Origin: Labia minor
Taxonomy: Eukaryota > Arthropoda > Insecta > Dermaptera > Spongiphoridae
Length of the DNA: 64,000 nt
Direction of reading: 5' to 3'
Assembly (NCBI GenBank): GCA_963082975.1
Contig: OY720350.1
Coordinates: 37,802,660 to 37,866,659, forward strand
Shown in pieces: positions 47,471 through 59,529 of the stretch (within the stretch, counting starts at the first letter, position 1; the number at the start of each line of letters is the position of its first letter). Below the pieces are notes generated by a model that saw only the letters and a program-made list of their open reading frames with translations, did not search any database and had not been told where the DNA came from. The translations under genes were made by a program, and so were the position numbers.

Positions 47471-48492
47471 GGTGTTTCTACGATGAAAGCTTCTTTCTTT
47501 CTGTCCTTGTCTGGTCCTGTTCAATCCAACGCCCTCCCGTGGCCAAACCCGAAACTTACATATATATATATACAAAAACGAATCCATTTTATTTAAATTT
47601 TGTGATAATCTTTGACATGGACCGTTAGTACGTAATAAGTGAATATTTTAACTTTATTTATTCTTGTATACTTATTTTGGTTAAATAAAAACTGAGATTG
47701 TATGAAGTGACTTAATCGAATCAACAGAGAAGAGATAGAAAATTTCTTAAATAAACCCCCACAAGGGAATTAAATTATCCTTCTATTTTTTTTTTCTTTT
47801 TCCAAGAAATAAAAGAGTGAAGGGAATAAAATCCCATTGCTTTTTTGATAAACAGCAACCAATCTAATGAATTCTTAATACTTGATCCTTTTCCTCCTTC
47901 TTTTTACTCTTTTTTTTGTTGTTTCTTTGTCTTATCACGCTTTCTTGAAAAGAGCCTGGGGTTGGAAAAGAAGGGGCAAATGTAGGTGGGGATTGGTGGG
48001 GAAGTGTATGCCTTTTTCTAAATGTACCCAATGGAGTCAATTTTATGAACATTTTGCTTAAGCTATAAAAATCTACACAGATTAAGATTGGATATTTAAT
48101 TCGTAAAATTTATTACTATAATAAAAACTTGTTGAGCAAAATATACTAGTAAAATATTACTTGCGCATATTTTATTCGCTTATTCTTTTTTAGACTGAAC
48201 ATAACACAAAAAGTTTTTCAATATCATATTCTACTTTACCAAAAAATAAAATAAAAATATTTTTATGTCATGGGTAGGTTTATTTTCAAATTCGCAATCT
48301 AATTTATATAATGTATTATTATATAAGCTTGATACTGTGATTTGAAATATTTATTGGAAAGTTTTCTCACACAATTTATTTCCAAATTTACCTTTATACA
48401 AACGTAACCCTCCCTAATTTTCTTCTAATTCATTTTAATATAAATAGCTTGTAAGTGTTAATTTTCCATTAAATCAATTTACTGGTACTATA

Positions 48493-49729
48493 ATAGGTTG
48501 GGGAATAAGTTCGTTCGTTTTTTTTAAAGAGCTTTATTTAAGTGAATTGTTTGTTGTTTGGCAAAATTCGTATTCATTAGAAAGTGCTTTAGCTGCTCTA
48601 CAAAACTGTGTTATTTTTTTCTTAATATAATTTTATATTTTCATATTTTTCAACCTTAGAAATAGAGTATCTAGGAAGGAAAAATCAGTATTTTCAGCAT
48701 CCACATTTCTTCGCTTTTAAGCACAATCAATAAGCAGTGTGAATTTTTTGCAATATGCAACGTGTATGAAGAAGGTGTCATAAGTGAACGCGCAGCACAA
48801 AAATAGTTTGCGAAGTTCAAAAACGGTGACTTTGACCTCGCAGAGGACGACCTGCAGAATTCGATGAAGACCAGACGCTTTTGAAGGAAGATGGTCGCCA
48901 AAAAAGTCGTGAATTGACCGAAAAAATGAACTGTGATCATAAGACGATCTTCAATCCTCATTCAATGGGATTTACTGAAAAATTCGGAACCTGGGTGTCT
49001 CATGAGCTTAACAAATCAACAAAGAAAATCGTCTTCAAATCGCTGTTAACACCTCGTACGCCACCGAGCAACACGCGGTCATATATAGCGCTTTTGGTAC
49101 CGAATCGTCACTGGGGATGAGAAATGGTGCCTGAACGTCTATATGAAGGAAAGAAAGGTCAAGGGTGGCCCTAGGAGACACGCCGAGATTCAAGCAAAAT
49201 TTGTACCCGAAAAAGACGATGATCTGCATCTGGTGGGACTTGGAAGGCATAATACACTGGGAAATACTTGAAAAGAACGCAACCGTCAACAATAAGTAAA
49301 TGAGGCTATGTGACTGAAAAGACTCGATTAACAAGGCTAAGTCATCTTGTTTCACGACAACACCAGACCCCATGTTGCACAAGTCGTGAAAATCGCACTT
49401 CAAAAGCTCGAACGGGAGGTTCTTTAGCATTCACCGTGCTCTTCGGACAATGCGCCGACCGAATATCACTTTTTCCGCCCCATATCCAAGCAAATGAGGT
49501 GTGTTACCTTTGACGGTGAAGAGGACCTCAAAAACTGTCTCAACAACTTCTTTGACACCAGACCAGATGATTTTTGGCGGAATAGGATCAACAAATTGGT
49601 TGAGAGGTGGGAGGAGGTGGAAAACAGTAACGACAAATACATAATTGATTAATTTATTGTTATAATTATTGTTTTTTGTTTAAATAAAGCTCTTTGAAAA
49701 AAAACCAACGAACTTATTCTCCAACCCAA
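48493..49729 (+). mobile_element. full-length but inactive mariner element
   Basis: Inverted ends GGTTGGGGAATAAGTTCGTT / AACGAACTTATTCTCCAACC plus 'aaagagctttattta', flanked by TA. The transposase is readable on the plus strand in pieces: FAKFKNGDFDLAED, then a catalytic-Asp block LFHDNTRPHVAQVVKI, and a C-terminus DTRPDDFWRNRINKLVERWE ending in a stop near 49650. Several frameshifts and stops make it non-functional. It lies just downstream of gene A. Confidence 0.9.
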
Positions 49730-50269
49730 TAGTTCCTTTTTCATTAATTTTTTTTTAAGCATCCTTTCAACCCTTAAATATTTATCATATTAATTTTTGA
49801 AATACAAAGAATTAATGTAGTTTTTTGATACTAATTTTATAATTTTATAAAAGATAATAATACATTTTTTTATTATTATATTATATGATTTTTATTATTA
49901 TAGTAGTAGTAGAAGGTAGGAATATTACAGTTTATGGAAATTTAGTTCTATCCTCCCAGTCATGCTCTTCGATGACTCGAACTCTTAATATTTTAAATAA
50001 ATTAAACATAAATAATATTATAAAGGGTGTCTTATTCATAAATATATATATATATATAAAATAATAATAATAATAATAATAATTTTTTTTTTATAAACAA
50101 AATATAATATCCCTTAATTTACCAATCACTTAAGTATATTTATTTTAAATTAAAATATTTTATATCTTGTAAAATGTAATTTTTAATTTATATATTAAAT
50201 CAAATATCATTTATATATTTTTATTCTTGAAATTTAGAACTCGGTTATACATTTCTATGAAAAATGTTT

Positions 50270-50426
50270 TCAAAAGGTTTTTTTGGGAACGTGAGCATAC
50301 TCAAAACCGACAATGAACCCAGGCTGGTCACTTGCTTTATCGAAAATCTGGTTGTTTGAAAACGAACGTTCAAGGAACCAAGGGTACAGCCCTGGCTTGC
50401 TCAAAACCACCATTAAAGAATATCGT
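50270..50426 (-). CDS. gene A terminal exon with stop codon
   Basis: This exon has a tttttttcag acceptor and reads 51 full codons to a TGA, after one base that completes the split Arg codon. It encodes RYSLMVVLSKPGLYPWFLER, then SFSNNQIFDKASDQPG and FIVGFEYAHVPKK. It matches the gene B terminal exon around GLYPWF and SDxPGxxxGFEY. The protein stops soon after the conserved motif. The phase agrees with the 56547 exon. Family unknown; a CUB-like last strand is possible. Confidence 0.65.
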
Positions 50427-50477
50427 CTGAAAAAAACAAATATATTTTATAGTATAACAAATTATAATATAACAAAG

Positions 50478-50872
50478 TAAGTTAAATTTCCTCTCAAAAT
50501 TATAATTAATTAATTCAAGATTAATTAGTCATGTTGATTAGTCATGTTAATTATTTTAATATAACAATTTTTTATTTTAATACAAATATGTACAATATTT
50601 AAAAGATTAATAGACAAAAATAAAATTTTACTAATAAAAATAATGAAACCTAAAAATGCTTGATTGAATCGCTGAAAGTACAAGAATTAATTATTTAACA
50701 TTGCAAATCTCACGCGCCAACACGTGACTTGGTGCCATCAACAAAGAGCCAAACATGCGCTGATTTAATAAATATTGTTTATTAATTTTAATTTATAATT
50801 TAATTAATTTAATTTAATTTAAATTAATACATGTTATTTAATCCAATTCAAATTGTGGAGACACTCCAGATT
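50478..50872 (+). repeat. duplicated segment incl. family A 3' half (second copy 55163-55540)
   Basis: Unique-looking sequence ('aaatttcctctcaaaattat', 'attaattagtcatgtt', 'aaaattttactaataaaaat') followed by the family A 3' half is present at both places, in the same orientation, on either side of family B, Tc1 and A copies. Confidence 0.8.
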
Positions 50873-51057
50873 TTTTTACCTAAATTGATAATAATTTAAA
50901 TATATCTACGATTTTGAAAAAGTATATAAAACTATAATTTAGTGATTGATAATAAAAAAAAAATTATCTTTATAAATGAGGAAGTTAATCTTCTTCTATT
51001 CAACCATTTGGCTTTAATTATTTTCCTAAATTTTTAACAAATGTTCGTTAAATTAAA

Positions 51058-51638
51058 ATAAGTTGACCTGTGGCCAGGTCCGAACCGACCGACGGTTTGA
51101 AATAAATTAATTTCCAGCTACAGAAACAATTTCAAATAATTTTAATATATCTATTAATGTAATAAAAAACAGATATGGATACATAAATAATAAATATAAA
51201 CATTTTTAATTTTATTTTATTTATAATATATATGCAAGACCAGGCTGTGACGTCATGAATGGCTGGATGACGTCATATAATTTTAAATCAAGAAAAAACT
51301 AATAAATATGATTTTTTTCGAGGATAAAACCAATACAAAGTGCATGATTCGTGGTGATATATAAAAAAATCCTCTCATGTGAAATTTGGTGTGAAAATAA
51401 CCCTTCCCTTCCTATCTTCGATCGCTAATACTACCACTTCCGGTTTCCGGATTTGCACCAAAAGTTGATCAATTCATCCCACTGATGCATTAAGTAAATA
51501 TACCAAATTTCAGACATCATCATGCTAAAAATACTTTTTTCTGTTAAGAAAATGCATGATTCGTGGAGATATGTAAAAATCTCCACATGTGAAATTTGGT
51601 GTGAAAACAATACCTCCCTTACTATCGTCGGTCGGTAA
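51058..51638 (-). repeat. repeat family B, complete copy
   Basis: gttgacctgtggccaggtcc ... ctatcgtcggtcggtaaaa, with the microsatellite part deleted. Confidence 0.85.
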
Positions 51639-52341
51639 AAATATGTTGTATTAATTAGATTAGAAAATTTAAGAATAAATATGAATGTAAATAAAATAAA
51701 ATCTTTTTATATTTTATAATTCTCTTTATTTTTTTGTTATTTTTCCAGTATTTATTTATTACTTAAAATGTCACACAATTTTAAATGATACGCCCTTCTG
51801 ATCAGTGTAGATAAACTGACTTTGAAAATTTTCAATCAAAATCGAAGGAAACTCAATTATGTCCGTGTGAGCCAATTGGAAAATTCACAAACATAATTTA
51901 ATTTGAAAATATGCAATTAACTGTTACAAATATCACAATATTAGATTGTCAATGGACACAGATTATTGATTTTTTTTTTATTATTAATAAATATTCATTC
52001 TCTATCACTTTGCAATTATTTTTTCTTCACTTCAATCAAAACTTCAATACTTTTTTTAATTATTTTTATTTTTAAAATATTGATAAATTATTTAATAAAT
52101 ATCGTGTTTTTTTTTTGTTTTTACCTACCGACGATAGTAAGTTATGTAGTTTCTATATTAATATATCTTTTTATTTTATTTAGTTAATTTTAAGAAGCCA
52201 TCAGACGGTAGCTTAAAATAATATTCTACATATTGTTTTAATGTGAGTAGATATTTATGAATTCGATTATTATAAATATCCTCTCTTCTACTTTCATTTC
52301 TTATAAATACCTCTAATGGTAAAAAGAAAGTAGAAATTCTA

Positions 52342-52812
52342 CAGGGTGTCTCAAAAAAATGTGCATCTTGAAGCGTCTGCTTTGGAAATTCCAACAGTAC
52401 TCCATGCTCTCAATGATGATGATCCTGACCGGAGAGTTCAATTCTGTGAATGGTACCTGGCAAAATGTGCATAAGATGCAGGTTATTCATACAAAATTGT
52501 TTGAAGCGATGAGGCCACCTTTAAATTAAATGGAGTGCACCATTTAGACTTACCAGGGGTAGCAGTGTGGTATGGGAAATCAACATTGGGCATAATAGGA
52601 TCTTTTTTTTTGTACCATTTCGTACTGTTTGTGAATTCATTGGTTCACGTTGTCAACGTTGTCTGGACAATAATGGTCATCAATTTGATTCTTTTATTCT
52701 TTAATTAGATCTCTATTCTGTAATTAAAGCCTTTAAACTTGTCTTTATGTTCATAAATAATGTTTTTATAGTCATTCAAAGTGTTAGTACATTTTTTTTT
52801 TGAGACACCCTG
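52342..52812 (+). mobile_element. internally deleted Tc1/mariner-type element, 471 bp
   Basis: Ends CAGGGTGTCTCAAAAAAA / TTTTTTTTGAGACACCCTG flanked by TA. Inside, the plus strand reads [20 protein letters not shown], then SDEATFKLNGVH (a catalytic-Asp block) and NGHQFDSFIL, with large deletions and frameshifts. Confidence 0.85.
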
Positions 52813-52916
52813 TATTGTATTTACATCCTACTAAAGGAGAGCGAATATCAAGTCAATTGCTGCCTTATGGATCCTAAAAACCTTTATTTTGATTTTCTTG
52901 ATGAGAGGCGATACTT

Positions 52917-53502
52917 TTTACTATCTCGCTAGTATTGCGATCACGAAAATTTTCGATGTTGAGATTTTGATGTTTTTATACGTTTCGAAGGTTTCTGAAT
53001 CATTACAACTAAGGTTGAGAAAAATGTCTGTGTGTGTGTGTGTATGTTGAAAATATTACGAAAAAACTGTTTGAGCTAGAATCATGAAATTTGGTATATG
53101 GGCATTATTCAAAATTCGTAGTTTTCTATCAACTTTTGAGAAATGTAGCTCAACCAGAAGAGGGTCATTACTTCCAACGTTTTGATTTTTTTTCCTCTAA
53201 AGTGACCATAAAAATAAAGATATAGGTTTGATAATTTTTCACATGATTAATAATTGTATAAAACTGCTATATATAGAATTTCAGCTTGATTGAATTGCTG
53301 AAAGTACCGGAATTAATTTTTTAACACTGCAAATCTCACGCGCCAACACGTGACGTGGTGCCATCAAAAAAGAGCCAAACATTAATAAATACTATTTATT
53401 AATTTTAATTTATAATTTAATTAATTTAATTTAATTTAAATTAATATATGTTATTTAATCCAATTCAAATTTGCCAGATAGTCGAGTGGAGACACTCCAG
53501 AT
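52917..53502 (+). repeat. repeat family A, complete copy
   Basis: From ttttactatctcgctagtat to gatagtcgagtggagacactccag with a short TG tract at 53030. A SINE fragment (52835-52915) abuts it on the left. Confidence 0.88.
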
Positions 53503-53956
53503 TTTTTTGTCATTTAATACTTTTTATACGTCGTTATTTCATAGATATAGACAGATATAGTATATTTTAAACTTATGAGAGTTGAATTAAAGATAAATAA
53601 GCTGCGGGCCATGTTTGTATTTCAGCATATACCTATTTGATAAATATTATCACGTTAAATTTTAACCGGTTTAATATTTTTTAAAAACAAGAAAAACCCT
53701 ATTGCGCATCTATTAAATTATATGTAAATTATTCAAAAAGAAAAAAAGAAAACATTCATTGAAAAATCTATCAATATTTGTTTTGTTATATTTATGTTAA
53801 TGGTCCTAAATTATACTAACAAAATCACAAATACAATTGCTTACTAAAATGAATATTGAGGAAAATAAATTTTCAATAGTTTAAACAGTAATAATTAAAT
53901 AAGATAAAATAAAAAACATTTTCTTACTATTCAGAATAACTAGAAACATCATTTTT

Positions 53957-54940
53957 ACCGACCGACGATAATAAGGGAGGTTTTTCACACCAAATTTCAC
54001 ATGTGGAGATTTTTACATTCTCCACAGAAATAAGTAAAAAGAAATATTTTTAAAAAACACACTTTACTTAAAATTGCACTAAAAAGTAAAAAATAAAATC
54101 ACTGTAAAGTGTGTGCTTTTGTGTTTTTTAAAAAGATTTCTTTTTACTTAAATTTATTTTATACTTTTTAGTAGAACTGCTATCGCCATCTATGATTGAA
54201 ATAGTGAACTATTCCATATTCCGCATATGAAAGTTTAGTTAATTAATTACCACTAATAGATAAATAATTCAGTGGATTTTTCAATTGATTCGTGTATTAT
54301 TAGCATGCAAAATTTCAAGTTGATTGAATGACGGGAAGTTGTTGAAATATCGATTATAAAATGCCGCGGACAAACAACCGGACAGTGTGAGTTAAGTAAA
54401 GTGTATTAAAAAGTATTTTTAGCATGATGTCTGTCTGTCCGTCCGTCCGTCCGTATAGATGTGTACAGCCTGAACGGCTCAACGGATTTGGATGAAATTT
54501 GGTATATTTACTTAATGCATCAGTGGGATGAAAAGATCAACTTTTGGTGAAAATCCGGAAACCGGAAGTGGTAGTATTAGCGATCGACGATAGGAAGGGA
54601 AGGATTATTTTCGCACCAAATTTCACATGAGGAGATTTTTTACATATCACCACGAATCATGCACTTTGTATTGGTTTTATTCTCGAGAAATATCATTTTT
54701 ATTAGTTTTTTTTTTTAATTTAAAATTATATGACGTCATCCAGCCATTCATGACGTCACAGCCTGTTCTTACATATATATTATAAATAAAATAAAATTAA
54801 AAATATTTATGTTATATGCCTATCTGTTTTTTATTACATTAATAGATATATTAAAATTATTTGGAATTGTCTCTGTAGCTGGAAATTAATTTATTTCAAA
54901 CCGTCGGTCGGTTCGCACCTGGCCACAGGTCAACTTATTA
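53957..54940 (+). repeat. repeat family B copy with an inserted palindrome
   Basis: 5' end ttttaccgaccgacgataat at 53957. Family sequence stops near 54028 and resumes at about 54412 ('agcatgatgtctgtctgtcc') to the 3' hairpin end. The inserted 380 bp include a near-perfect inverted repeat (54030-54165). Confidence 0.8.
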
Positions 54941-56546
54941 CTACCTCGTTAGAGATAAGGTAATGGCACCTATAGATGACATGGCACCTATAGATGACAC
55001 CTTTGAATTTAAACTAAAAAATAAGCAAATTTTAAAACATACGCGGAAATTTTTTTTTTTAAATAATAGTTATGCTTTTCCACCTCCTGAGATATCCTAC
55101 AACAATACAATAAGTCGCCCTATTTTTTTTTCTTTTAACTTGAAAATCAGACCGGATCGTAGTTAAATTTCCTCTCAAAATTATAATTAATTAATTCAAG
55201 ATTAATTAGTCATGTTAATTATTTTAATATAACAATTTTTTATTTAATACAAATATGTACAATATTTAAAAGATTAATAGACAAAAATAAAATTTTACTA
55301 ATAAAAATAATGAAACCTAATCGCTGAATGTACCAGAATTAATTTTTTAACACTGCAAATCTCACGCGCCAACACGTGACGTGGTGCCATCAACTAAGAG
55401 GCAAACCTGCGCTGGTTCAATAAATATTATTTATTAATTTTAATTTATAATTTAATTAATTTAATTTAATTTAAATTAATACATGTTATTTAATCCAATT
55501 CAAATTTGCGTGATAGTCGAGTGGAGACACTCCAGATTTTTTCCAGTTCAGTCATTCAGATCAAATAATTTAAAAAGTAATCAACCAATTTGCTTGATAT
55601 TGATATCACTGTAAAGCTAAAAATATAAGCTTTAAAAATATATGCATTTTATAAATATCGGCTTAGCCATTTGAAAAATATAAGAGTTCGTATACGCGCT
55701 TATGGGTTGTGTCGATTTAGTTCCACCCAAGTTTAGTTTTTGCTATCACTTTTTAAATTGTTGGTTTTGCATTTGGTTTTCATTCTATCTGTGTTAGGTC
55801 TGAATTTGTTAATGACACCTTCAAGCCTTTTTTTCTAAGCAGGGAAAAATTCTTTTCGATTTTGTGGGTAGTTGGTTCTTTGTCAAGTCAGTGGCGACAC
55901 TTTTTAATCATTTATTTTACCTATGAGTATTTTAAATTTAAATTTTAACAGCTTTATGGTTTATTTAACTGCTTATAGGAATAATAGTACTTCACAAATA
56001 TTCTATAAATATCTTCGGAATAATCAAGTAAAACAATAAATAGTAATTTATAAAGTTTTATTTTAAATATTTTTTTTATTTTTGAAGTATTACTTATATA
56101 CTTATAACATTTTCTTTTATTTTAATTAAAATAACTTACACACCCAATATTTACTCAATGCTTGTACTTCATATATTAAGAGTGGAAGTAAATATAAAAA
56201 AATTCTACGGATAGAGGTGAAAAGCCAAATTGGAAAGAAGAAAAAACATAATAAAGGTTTCACAAATTATATATTCTTTTGAACTATTAGATTTTATTTT
56301 TTCTCTATGTTAATTGTTCAGATGGTTTCTTTGATCCATTCGTATATGTTATAAAGGGTAAATCCAAAAGGACAGACACAGAAAGAGAAGGTGAGAGAGT
56401 ATTTATCCTATCGAAGGTTTCATTCCATGTTTGATTGAAATACGAGGCTTAATTGGGAAAGATAGAGATGAGAGAATTTCACACTTGAGAAATTATACGG
56501 TTGACTATTTGGAGGTAGTATATTAATTAAAACGACGATTTATTAC

Positions 56547-56659
56547 CTGGTGGTATCCTGAGGCTCGACAAGCGGATGGGATTTATCAATACTTAGTATG
56601 TCAACGTTAATGACACTACCAAAAGGTACAGGCCCGGAAAATGATCCCCTACCAATCAC
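56547..56659 (-). CDS. gene A exon with IGRG / PFGSV motifs
   Basis: This 113-nt exon has a gttttgcag acceptor and a GTAATA donor. It encodes VIGRGSFSGPVPFGSVINVD, then ILSID and HPLVEPQDTT, leaving AG to join A of the next exon (Arg). It starts in phase 0, continuing the 58145 exon. It is the counterpart of gene B 29085-29273, but both of its introns fall at non-equivalent places: about 18 residues later at the start and 10 residues earlier at the end. Confidence 0.65.
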
Positions 56660-56929
56660 CTGCAAAACACAACATGCTTTTAAGAGAGAGATTCATTGAT
56701 TAACTAATCTTCATTCGTCTAAATCTATTCTATTAACATTTCAAAAAGAATTTATATCTTAAACTAATATAAAATATGAATACATTTTAATATATATTTA
56801 GAGGTATATACATATATAGATAAGTATTATTATTATGATATTATTATATAAGGGAATTTTGTAAATAAAACCACATATTGATATTTGTTATTGTAAATTT
56901 ATTCAAAAAATACAAAATATATACACAAC

Positions 56930-56962
56930 GTTTCGATTGCTACTTCTGCAATCGTTATCAAG
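56930..56962 (-). ncRNA. hammerhead-ribozyme-like fold in a Penelope-like fragment
   Basis: On the minus strand: CTTGATAA, a 7-bp stem CGATTGC/GCAATCG with loop AGAAGTA, then AAAC-GTT. This is the CUGAUGA - stem II - GAAA layout of hammerheads with changes in the first core strand. It is followed by an A/T-rich stretch to 56860. Penelope-like elements are known to carry such motifs near their ends. The core is degenerate, so activity is doubtful. Confidence 0.4.
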
Positions 56963-57254
56963 CGACTGCACTGTTCGAGCGTCCGGTGACGATTGACGAA
57001 TGATACTTAATATAAGACCTAGGTCGCCAGCCAGATGGCGTTCGGAACGTGCTTACAAATTCAAAATTACAAGAGAAAAAATAATTATTCTTAAACAATT
57101 AATTTAATGATTATAAACAAAACGTGAACAACAATTATTTTATGAATAAATTGTGTTCTTTAATTTTACATTATTTATTATATTAATATTAAACTTAAGC
57201 AAAATATTTTTGGCGGGAAGCAAACCAGTGTTGCCAATTGCATTTTATTTTATT

Positions 57255-57885
57255 TAAAACATATAAGTAGGAGCTGGCTGTGACGTCATATAATTTTAAA
57301 TTAAGAAAAAACTAATGAAGATGATTTTCCCGAGGATAAAACCAATCCAATTTGTGGAGATATGTAAAAAATTTCCTCATGTGAAATTTGGTGTGAAAAT
57401 AACCCTTCCCTTCCTATCGTCGATCGCTAATACTACCAGTTCCAGTTTCCGGATATACACCAAAAGTTGATCAATTCATCATACTGATGCATTAAGTAAA
57501 TACGCCAAATTTCATCAAAATCCGTTGAGCCGTTCAAGCTGTTCACATCTATACAGACACACACATGATTCGTGGAGATATGTAAAAATCTCCACATGTG
57601 AAATTTGGTGTGAAACCTCCCTTACTATCGTCGGTCGGTAAAAAATTGGAAAGAGGCAAATTTCAATATGGATGACGTCATTTGTGACGGCGAATAAATT
57701 TAAATTAAGAAAAAACTAATGAAGTTGATTTTTCTCCAGACTGAAACCAATACAGATCGCTTTGTCTTGATAAATATTATCTATGGCGTGAATTTAAAAA
57801 AAAATTAATAAATTAATTCAAAAATATACAAATATATATACACATATATATACAATTTTTGCTAGTATAATAAGATAAGATTTCC
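57255..57885 (-). repeat. family B 5' part and family C copy
   Basis: 57255-57645 is family B ending ttactatcgtcggtcggtaaaa. 57655-57885 is family C ending gctagtataataagataaga. Confidence 0.75.
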
Positions 57886-58144
57886 TTATGTTAACCGACG
57901 TTTTCTTCGTCTCGCTCGTTTAATTTAAAACTATTCTTATTAATTTTTATATTTTTCAAGTTTAATTTTAGTTTACCTATCCTATAAAAATTATATTTGT
58001 TTTCTTAAGTGAATAAATGGGAAGGTGAATTAATAGAAGTAGAAAATCTTTACAAATATGCTATTTTTATAAAAGATATTTGCAGAATTAAATTAAAATT
58101 GTCAATTTTATCGTTAGTATAATAGATGTTGTTGATAAACTCAC

Positions 58145-58368
58145 GGTAAAATTCTCTTTATTGTTGTTTTCAAGAAGGGCGATGCTTAAATTCTCGGCAT
58201 AGACTTTTTTATTAGTACAATCAATCACTTGGGTTGGCAACACCACTGTTATCAGATAAACCTTTTGGAGAAAGGTGAAATTTTCACTGACAAGGCCATT
58301 AGCTGGACTATGCAGTTTATCAAACACAAGATAGTTGGTTACAATTACTCGTGTACGCGGGTACATGC
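58145..58368 (-). CDS. gene A exon, unknown family (paralogue of gene B)
   Basis: This 224-nt exon has a ttgtttag acceptor and a GTGAGT donor. It encodes MYPRTRVIVTNYLVFDKL, then NFTFLQKVYLITVVLPTQ, VIDCTNKK and LSIALLENNNKENFT. It begins with two bases of a split codon, as in gene B, and ends in phase 0. The methionine at 58366 is probably internal, because the acceptor directly precedes it and gene B has Leu there. Several NxT/S sites suggest a secreted protein. Upstream exons were not recognised between here and the window edge. Confidence 0.65.
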
Positions 58369-58729
58369 CTAAACAATATTAGAACATAATGTAAAGATAT
58401 TGGAAATTCAAGAATATAAAAATAATTAATATATATTTTCACTAAAAAAAATTGTAAAAGAGAAAAAAAAGAAAAAGTAAAATTTAAATCATGAAAATCC
58501 ACCTCAAAAAAAAACATAATTAATTTCAAAATGTGGACTTTTATTTAAGAACAAGGAAAAAATTTGTATGTCAGTGAATAAATAGAAAAAATTATTATTT
58601 GTCAAAAAATGTCAACTTGGATTATTATATTTTATAGTTGGTAATGTTTTCAGTCAACTCGTTTTTTGCGTTCATTTTGGTATGCTTTTTTCCATTGATC
58701 CTTGTGAAGGCATTACGATACCACAACTA

Positions 58730-59525
58730 TTTTATATTAGAATTAATAATGTGTCAGGTTCTGTAATCACAAAGGATAATAATATTCGAGAAGAGTTTAA
58801 AGCGAGGTTACAATCGGGAAACGCCTGTTATCATGCATTAAAGGAACTTATCGCGTCAAAATTATTATCAAAGGAGATAAAAATTAAAATATATAAAATA
58901 ATGTAACAATGTAATAATATTCTATGGGTGTGAGGCATGGTCTATGACCTTAGGAGATGAGAGAAGATTTAGAGTATTTGAGAATAAGATTCTTCGCAGC
59001 ATTTATGGACCAAAGAAAGAATGGCGGAGACCCCATAACGAGGAATTGCATGAGCTCTATGCATCTCAACACATAATTAGGGTTATAATATACAGCAATT
59101 TAAGCATGGTCTATGACCTTAGAAGACGAGAGTAGATTTAGAGTATTGGAGAATAGGATTCTGCGAGGCATTTATGGGCCAAAAAAAGATGGTGGAGACT
59201 GCATAACGAGGAATTGCATGATCTCTATGCATCTCCAGGTATAGTTAAAATTATAAAATCAAGAAGGTTGCGATGGGCAGGGCACGTGGCTAGAATGGGA
59301 GAGGAAAGAATGGCGAAAAATATATTGGTGGGGAGAACGAGTGGGAAACGTCCGTTTTGAAGACCAAGGATGGGTGGTTGGGTGAATAATGTGGGAAGTG
59401 ACGTAAGAGAGATGGGAGAAGGTATGGATTGGAGGGTTGTGGCTCAGAATAGGGATAGTTGGAGAAGTGTGGTTGCTGCGGCCAAGAACTTTCAAGTTCC
59501 GTAGAGCCACAGAGATAGATAGGTT
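58730..59525 (+). pseudogene. non-LTR retrotransposon C-terminal tail with internal duplication
   Basis: Plus strand: GSVITKDNNIREEFKARLQS, then AWSMTLGDERRFRVFENKIL, RSIYGPKK. The MTLGDE/VYDLRRRE section is repeated from 59100, followed by RRLRWAGHVARMGEER and AAKNFQVP, ending in agccacagagatagatagg. Copies on the minus strand are at 12150-12610, 35829-36083 and 61470-61930. It is broken by stops and frameshifts. Confidence 0.85.
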
Positions 59526-59529
59526 AATA

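Noticed and set aside
47864..48052. Minus-strand 62-codon frame rich in Pro and Lys
   Set aside because: Low complexity, no recognised motif and no splice sites linking it to gene B.
51966..52187. Hydrophobic plus-strand frame of 73 codons
   Set aside because: Poly-T/A-rich sequence giving Phe/Leu/Ile runs; no gene evidence.
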